Below are positions 58,011 to 64,000 of a DNA stretch of 64,000 nucleotides, piece after piece. Source of the DNA: Flammula alnicola (taxonomy: Eukaryota; Basidiomycota; Agaricomycetes; Agaricales; Strophariaceae); assembly GCA_015499995.1 (NCBI GenBank), contig JADNRV010000271.1, forward strand, positions 1 to 64,000, given 5' to 3'. The notes under the pieces were generated by a model. It was given only the letters and a program-made list of their open reading frames with translations, made no database searches and had not been told where the DNA came from. The translations under genes were made by a program, and so were the position numbers. Position 1 is the first letter of the stretch. The number at the start of each line of letters is the position of its first letter.

Positions 58011-58986
58011 CTAGAACCAGGATACCTCCGGGTGCACGTCCGTAAGATGTTTCTTGAAAGTGGCGGGCGCTTTGCAACTGAAATTCATGTCGCAGAGTAT
58101 GCAGGCCATTCGATTCACTCCAAGATGCACGTTCCTGACATGAATGGGAAGATTAACACCCAAGTATTCCACGGTGGATTTGCATCCTTTCCAGAGACAT
58201 GGGTTTTCGACGTTGGTTGTAATGAGCACGCGGTGGTGGTCGCGGAGGTGCTCCATGAGATCGTAATTTCCTTCATACTGAAAGACTGCGCCACAGCTGC
58301 CATTCCACTGGCAGACAGCCTCTCCATGGACATCACGGGACACGAATGCGTTCCATTGACGGCGAGGCACATCCGTAGACGCCCCTCGGCTTGGCTGAAG
58401 GGTATTGTTCTCAGCAGGGGACACTCGGTGTACATTATTGCCAACTTGAGAGCTAGTGGGTACGTGGGCATGATGTGCTGGGGTTTGGTACTGGGCGAAG
58501 TTATGACCCCCTGTAACACGGTAGAAATTCTCAACGTGGGATGGTTGCCTTGAGTTTCTGAATGTCTCTCCGCGGTCGGGGATGTCATATCTGATGTTGT
58601 CGTAATAAATTCGAGGGTCTTGCTCGAAATATTCAGATGGATGGTTCTGAATGTAGCTTGTACCCTGTGGCAGGTTAACTGGCCGATGAGGGCGATGGGA
58701 AACGGGTTCTAATTGATTCTGGAAGACAAACCGAAAAGTGTATCAATTTCAGTGTCGCGTGCATACTGGTATAATTTAGAAGACTGACCTCAGTGGAGTG
58801 CTGCGGAATGTAAGGACCAGACTTCGACGCATGAAATGCAGTACGAGTTCCAGGATGGGAAGAATCTTCCATTTGTTCTTGGCTATATAATTAACGGCGG
58901 CGAACAAACATAACACGTAAGACTTACCCAGTGGGTACGTTGCTGAAGAAGTGACCGTTATAGCGAGTGAGGATGGTGATTGTGAG
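58011..58986 (-). CDS. C2H2-like zinc-finger protein, type 2, copy B
   Basis: Exon 3 is 58718-58011 and exon 2 is 58882-58789. Exon 1 ends at 58928 and reads TRYNGHFFSNVPTG. The exon structure and phases are those of copy A, and the fingers are kept (CQWNGSCGAVFQYEGNYDL with HLRDHH, CLWKGCKSTVEY with HVRNVH, CILCDMNFSCKAPATFKKHL). The ATG that starts copy A is replaced here by ATC (ATCCTCACT where copy A has ATGGCACAT), and no in-frame upstream ATG is evident. Translation may begin at the Met early in exon 2 (QEQMEDSSH), or the gene may be dying. Confidence 0.65.
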
Positions 58987-59520
58987 TGAAGGACCATCGA
59001 AATGTTGGCTATATAAGCGAAAGCATCCACTGGCCCATAGTGCCACAAACATAACAGTCTCGGAAATGGGCCATATTCAAGCGCAAATAATATTTCTTCC
59101 ATATGCTTACAATTAGGACGATAAAATTCCTTGGCCGTTGTATGAGTTGGTATCCATGGAGCCTTTGTCGCGACGCTTTGATGAACTCGTTACTCCAGTG
59201 CCCTTGCCAAGCCCTTGCTTTGAAAATCATATATCCTTCTCATTCAATTCTCACTGCTCCGTTTTCAGCGCGCAGCTTCTACCGAGGCCATCCGGTCCAA
59301 AGTCAGTGGAGAATAATTCTACTGGTGATTTTATGACTCTAATGGTTGAGTTCATGATCAGTGAATGGGTCCAGACCAATTGCCACAAGCGGCCTCGGCA
59401 ATGCCTTATTATAGAGTTTCTTGCCATTTTCGGCAAAGCCTCCCATGCGATCTCGGCAAGGAGGATATGTGCCGAGCGCTGAGCATGCGTTCTGTATAGA
59501 TATTGCTCAGAGATTCTGCG
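58950..59520. repeat. Linker repeat, diverged copy
   Basis: Promoter-side flank of copy B matching 32927-33330: GCGAAAGCATCCACTGGCCC and, further out, GCGATCTCGGCAAGGAG with GCCGAGCGCTGAG. No Gal80-like gene follows here. It shows that zinc finger and linker were duplicated together. Confidence 0.6.
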
Positions 59521-60203
59521 TCAGAAAAGACAGTGCAATTGTTGTACTTATATGCGTTACACCCTCATTCTTGGACAACAACAGCTTTACCGTTACCGGA
59601 GAAAATGAGGGCGAGAGGACGACAACGTTTCAAATTTCAACGCCGAACGGCGCCACTGCCAAAGTCCTTCCTCCCTCGTTGGCTGACTTCATTCAGCGTT
59701 CTGTGGCGCCGCTGCGGTTAAGTGCAGAACAGAGATGCTAGCGAAGTTTGGTCGACGAACATACACGGCTGCAGCCGTCATGAAACTCCTTCGCCGGTTT
59801 ATTCTAACTTGAAGTTTTAATCCCTAGAGCATACCCGTAGCCTCATTGCATATCTCATTTGGAGTGAATTCGGCCCGCGTTTTATTCATGCGATGAATAA
59901 CTCATGTACACCGCTAAAGAAAGTTTATGCTCGTCTCAAGTTCGAAGCACCGGCTTCTTGGCATCTCACTCGTAAAAGGTAGGCTTCCATCGAGGCGAAA
60001 ATTAACCGGAAAGGAATCAGAGCCAACGTCCTATTACAATGAGCCCCGCAAGCTTCAGGATCCGGGTTTCAAGGCTTCAGGTGTAGCAAGTCAAAAAGTC
60101 AGTTATAGGTAAGCAAGCGGGCACAATATATTGTCCTCGCACATTTAGAATCCACTGATATCCCCCTATTCGTCATTTCTCATCCTCGCCTTCTCTCTCC
60201 TAG
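59521..60203. other. Region without a supported gene
   Basis: Short frames only. It may contain a decayed N-lobe of the kinase that follows, but none is recognisable. Confidence 0.45.
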
Positions 60204-61458
60204 ATGCATCGGACACGGAAAACGATCATCCAGAGGCTTAAGTCCATCATTCGGTCTATACGTACTACAATCGCGCTGGCGCCCGGCATTGGAAAGCGAG
60301 GGGCGCGCGTGACCACCCCTGCCCCAACAACTCAAGAAACCACTGACACGCGGGCGACCGAAATCACAGCAACCAGGTGTCAAGCGTTATGCGCCGCGGA
60401 GGTGTATCTCCCAGGCCACTTGTGGGACGCGCTCAATCCCACCGAGCGATTCGCATCAGTAGCGGACCTCTGTGCGCACGTCGGCGACCAGCTACCAATA
60501 CAACTCGTGAAGCTTATTGCTAGAGACATACTTCGCGAACTCGGGAACCTGCATAACTCGCGTGGGGCTGCGCACGGCAGTGAGTACACGATTCCTTCTT
60601 TCGAGAGGGAAGCATCTGACGAACGTCTTCGCAGATATCAACCCAAACAGTATCCTCCTCTCGCCTACTGATTTCCGGGCTCTCATATCGCAGCTGCGCG
60701 CAGAAACGCAATCCTCGTTACGTCCTTCAGAGTTGTCAATAGGCGTGACATCTTTTAGTCATGAGGAGTTCCGTTCTCCGGAAACCATTGCAGTGTTTAC
60801 GTTGTCGAATCCGGAATCTGGAGGTGTGCTCTACGGTTACCTCTGATTTTCCCCTCTTCATTAATTCACGGTTGGATGGAGGCTAGACGGCCATCAGAGA
60901 CTTGAATACAGCGATTGTCAGGCTTTGCAGCCCCCCGAAACTCTTATCGGGGCGCCATGTGGGACAAGCACAGACATGTGGGCTCTTGGCTGCGTCGTAC
61001 GTCCCAAACTCATTTCTAAAGGCTTAATAAAGTTGATTTAATTCCCCAAGCTTTTTGAATTGCTCACGGGAGAAGCTTTGTTCGACCCCGAGTTCCAAAC
61101 CCTGGAACTTAACATTTCACGCAAGGAATCCCACCTCATCCAAATGATTGAGCTTTTTGGAGAAATGCCGGCCGAACTCGTTAAACCTGGAAAGCTGAGC
61201 GGCCAGTGGTTCACAGAAGACGGCAAGTTTAACACAATCATCGCTTATAAGTAATGAATTAACACGTTTGATCATGCAGGTGCGTTGCGGATAGACACGA
61301 CCTATTACCCAATCACCCTCGGGTCCGTTCTGGAAAGACACCTTGAGAAGGGCGATGTTCTCGGAACAACAGCTTTCCTGGAGATGCTCCTGAGGATCCG
61401 CCCGGAGGATCGCGCGATGCCAGAGGATATTATTGATGACCAATGGTTCAGTGATTGA
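60204..61458 (+). pseudogene. SRPK-like kinase remnant without N-lobe (pseudokinase or pseudogene)
   Basis: Recognisable C-lobe blocks lie on four or five exons. They are the helix LPIQLVKLIARDILRELGNL, the catalytic loop rebuilt across an intron as AAHGNINPNSILL, LQPPETLIGAPCGTSTDMW with ALGCV|LFELLTGEALFDP, and SHLIQMIELFGEMPAELV. Usual SRPK-type kinases have H-T-D-I-K-P-x-N in the loop. Here the catalytic Asp and Lys are both Asn, so it cannot be an ordinary kinase. The ATP-binding lobe is not found upstream. The stop is at 61458. Confidence 0.6.
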
Positions 61459-61640
61459 GGAACATCGACAAGGGTCTGCGATGCATCCGCCCCTTCCGCT
61501 GTTGATTCCAATGCAGACTTTCTAGCCTGCAACTGACGGGCTTTTGCAAATTCTGGTCTAGGTAAAGGAAGAAAATGTCAAACCCTTCGGTAAAGTGATT
61601 CAAACAAGCCATTGCACAAGTAATCGCAAATACAGCTTAA

Positions 61641-62757
61641 TTATTTCCACGCGAGGCATAAAATGTATCGTCTATTGGCCTGGGAGGTTGGGAAGTGCAA
61701 AGTCCTTTTCCATATGCTCGGTCTGCGAATATGATTAGCATATTGAACAGGAACAACGAGAAACGGATCCCACATAGTTTCTGTAGTGGATAGTTTTCCC
61801 AACGCGCGTAATTTCATCAATTTCGTCCAGCTCGAGGAGGTTTGGAAGCGTAGCAATCTCTCCAAGAGCTGTGATTCGATCCGGGTGCCACTGGTGGTAA
61901 CGACTACCACCCCTTGAGCTCGAGTCCACAGAAGGAGAACGGTGTTTGAGTCCAGTTCCTTTCCGACAACTTTCGAAATTCTGGCAGCAATCCGCTCCAA
62001 AATGGGTTTTAGCGGGCCGCCAGTCGGATGACGAAGCGTAGGCGATAAGGTGCCGTACGACGCCGGTGAGGATCCCGTGCTTCGCCTGTATATCCAAAAC
62101 GGGCTGAAGATAGGCGAGAGTGTATGGGTGATATTCGAGCTATAAATCGTACAATTAGAGTCTCAAAAGCGCGTGAAAATCGCCAGACTCATCTGATTGA
62201 TAACAGGTTTATATTTGGCGCCATCCAGAACCGCCTCAAGGTCTTGTGGTCTAAAGTTGCTGACACCGATGCTATTGAGCTTCCCTTGCGATTTCAGGTC
62301 TTCCAAGATCTTCCACATGGCTTTGAGTTCGCCAGGAGCAGCCACGAAGGGGTTGTGGATAAGATAGAGGTTAGGGATAAATCCAAGCCTTTCGATCGAT
62401 CCTTCGACGGAGCTGACGACCTCGTCCAACGGAACGGGTCATCATTATCTTTTGAGGAGACTTGACGGTTCTTCAGGTCAGAAAAAGGCGCACGTATAGT
62501 TGGTATGTATAAAGACGCACTCTTAGACGTAACATAAACATCTTCACGGCTCAAGGACGATCGTTTGATGGCCTCTCCAGTTTCTTTCTCATTCTTGTAC
62601 AACTGAGCTGTATCAATATGGCGAATACCGCTCTCCAGGGCGAGATGGCCACATTCAATTGCATTCTTGCTGGCTTGGCCGCTGCCGTTACCCCAGGCGA
62701 TCCACGGGTAGTAGTATTATCGAGGAGGTTGAACGATGGGATGGATTGGATGGTCAT
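61641..62757 (-). pseudogene. Aldo-keto reductase pseudogene
   Basis: Family blocks in order: LLDNTT, PWIAWGNGSGQASKNAIECG, SGIRHIDTAQLYKNEKETG, SIERLGFIPNLYLIHNPF, KLNSIGVSNFRPQDLE, YGTLSPTLRHPTGGPLKPIL and ITALGEIATLPNLLELDEID. They fall in different frames. Lesions: a frame change near 62706-62712, another with stop codons near 62440, a splice donor mutated to ATGAGT after NQ (62187-62192) and a frame change near 61870. Several independent hits indicate true decay. It would have been a cytosolic NADPH-dependent oxidoreductase. Confidence 0.8.
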
Positions 62758-63325
62758 GGTGGCCGAAATTGAAGAGCAAGACGCGGACCGTTGGGGCTTC
62801 TACAATGCACGGATATCGGGACATTCCGTACTAGACATTTGTCTGGGTCATGCTGCATGCCATATGCTACAAATTGACGTCACTTTCAGAACTTAAACCA
62901 CTTTTTGTGGGCGTAAGGGAAAACTTACGAGGTCATCTGAAACCTGGTCAACAATGAAATTCGGAAGGTTGGAGAGGGAGTCCTACGCGGCTTTGAGATT
63001 CATCCTTTCCGTGGAAAAGGACAGTGAAGACCTTCAAGTATACCATTTCTTGGAGGCATGTCGACTCAATGTTTTCGCACTTAAGACCTTGAGACTGGGA
63101 ATCGTTGTGTTGATGGTGGTGAAATGTAAGAGGCTTCGTCGTTGTTTGGCATCTGATAGACGACAAATAATGCCGGACCGACGCGGCGCCAAGGGCCGCC
63201 ACACGACGAGCAACGAGCAGGACATTCCGAGCAGGAATCAGTTCATAATACCTTCTGTATAGGCGTTTCAGAAAGAATACGATCCTCGAATATTATATTC
63301 ATCGCGTTGGATGTTAGGAACATTG
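62758..63325. other. Intergenic region between two pseudogenes
   Basis: Only short frames without domains. Confidence 0.5.
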
Positions 63326-64000
63326 TTAATCAAAAAACCCCAGCTGAATCCAGTACTTAACCCAACTTCTGCATCTCGATACCCAAGAGGTTCTACTTCT
63401 TTCAGAGTATCGCTGAGAGCCTGTATCTTTGAAAGAGAAAAACTGTCATCCCTCCAGCCTCCTTAAATGAACTTGGGCTGGCAGATACACCGACATCCCC
63501 TTCTGACATCTGTTTGAAGAAGTCGTACAGTTTCATGGCAGGCTATCAGACACGAAGTGAGCAATCGTCTGCGATAACAGAAGGAACCGGATGCTCACAA
63601 GTTTAAGTTTAAGGGAGTCGCTAGGGAACTTGCGTGCTTCTCGAGCTTGAAAACCAATCCTGGAAAGGCACGAGGGGAACCGGAGCGGCAAGGTTCCTTT
63701 CGCGGACTAGAGCATCAGCAACGTATTGAATCATGGCATTCCACTCTATAGGCTGAGAATGAAGGACATTTAACGCTGCAGGATATCGTTTAGCATGAAA
63801 AGATAGCTCAAGGATGCAGTTCGCGACAGTGTCCATCGTATCCAAGAGACCGTCTTGAAACGAATGGAGGTGAATAATCCGTAGGCTTCTTGAAGATGAG
63901 ATACTCACTCCGGAAGCTGTTGGTAACGCACCAAGGCAAGACTTGACTTCACCAATATAGGCATCCAATCTGTAATAGCCAGGCGCCTTTAGGACGACTT
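63326..64000 (-). pseudogene. 3' end of an NRPS-like / acyl-reductase gene, broken, continues past the window
   Basis: The C-terminal thioester-reductase (NAD-binding 4) part is recognisable: DAYIGEVKSCLGALPTASG, TVANCILELSFHAKRYPAAL, NVLHSQPIEWNAMIQYVADA, PLVPFQDWF, KLYDFFKQMSEGDVG and finally KYWIQLGFFD-stop at 63326. Conserved blocks require single-base corrections near 63810-63830 (before MDTVAN), near 63645 (FS/KLEKHA) and near 63350 (before VKYW), and two introns. Such enzymes release tethered acyl groups reductively. The rest of the gene lies to the right. Confidence 0.7.

Overview
The window looks like a nuclear contig of a mushroom-forming basidiomycete (Agaricomycetes). Evidence: many 45-70 nt GT-AG introns, a fungal-type FunK1 kinase, basidiomycete F-box proteins, a CE5 esterase with a CBM1, an NRPS-like reductase remnant and a DIRS retrotransposon with tyrosine recombinase. 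No bacterial operons, rRNA, tRNA or CRISPR are seen.

The main structure is a large inverted segmental duplication. The left arm (1 to about 16,900, + orientation) is mirrored by the right arm (50,327 down to about 40,100). The arms carry, from outside in, an MFS sugar transporter, a short element with terminal inverted repeats, a four-exon small secreted protein of unknown family, a decayed paralogue of it, a C2H2 zinc-finger gene in the opposite orientation, an F-box/leucine-rich gene and a Gal80-like Gfo/Idh/MocA oxidoreductase. A 6,125 bp DIRS element (1722-7846) sits only in the left arm. The right arm preserves the exact empty site. The outer parts of the arms are almost identical (three differences noticed by eye). 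From about 11,283 inward, inside one exon of the zinc-finger gene, divergence jumps to several percent.

Next to the right arm lies an older, related unit (31.8-39.66 kb). It holds a second type of zinc-finger gene, a third Gal80-like copy, a cytochrome P450, a spacer and a collapsed F-box remnant. In the two arm copies the P450 is absent and the P450 upstream sequence is joined directly to the Gal80-like gene.

The centre (17.4-31.8 kb) is single copy: a frameshifted FunK1 kinase, a CE5 esterase with CBM1 and a 1,132-residue low-complexity protein. To the right of the arms (51.9-64 kb) come an unfamiliar 381-residue protein, a multi-exon F-box protein and a second copy of the zinc-finger/linker segment. 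The last 4 kb is gene debris: a pseudokinase, an aldo-keto reductase pseudogene and the broken 3' end of an NRPS-like reductase.

Taken together, transporter, Gal80-like protein, zinc-finger protein, P450 and F-box gene recur as a co-duplicated neighbourhood. A role in sugar sensing or catabolism is inference only. Exon boundaries were read by eye from splice signals, phase and family conservation.
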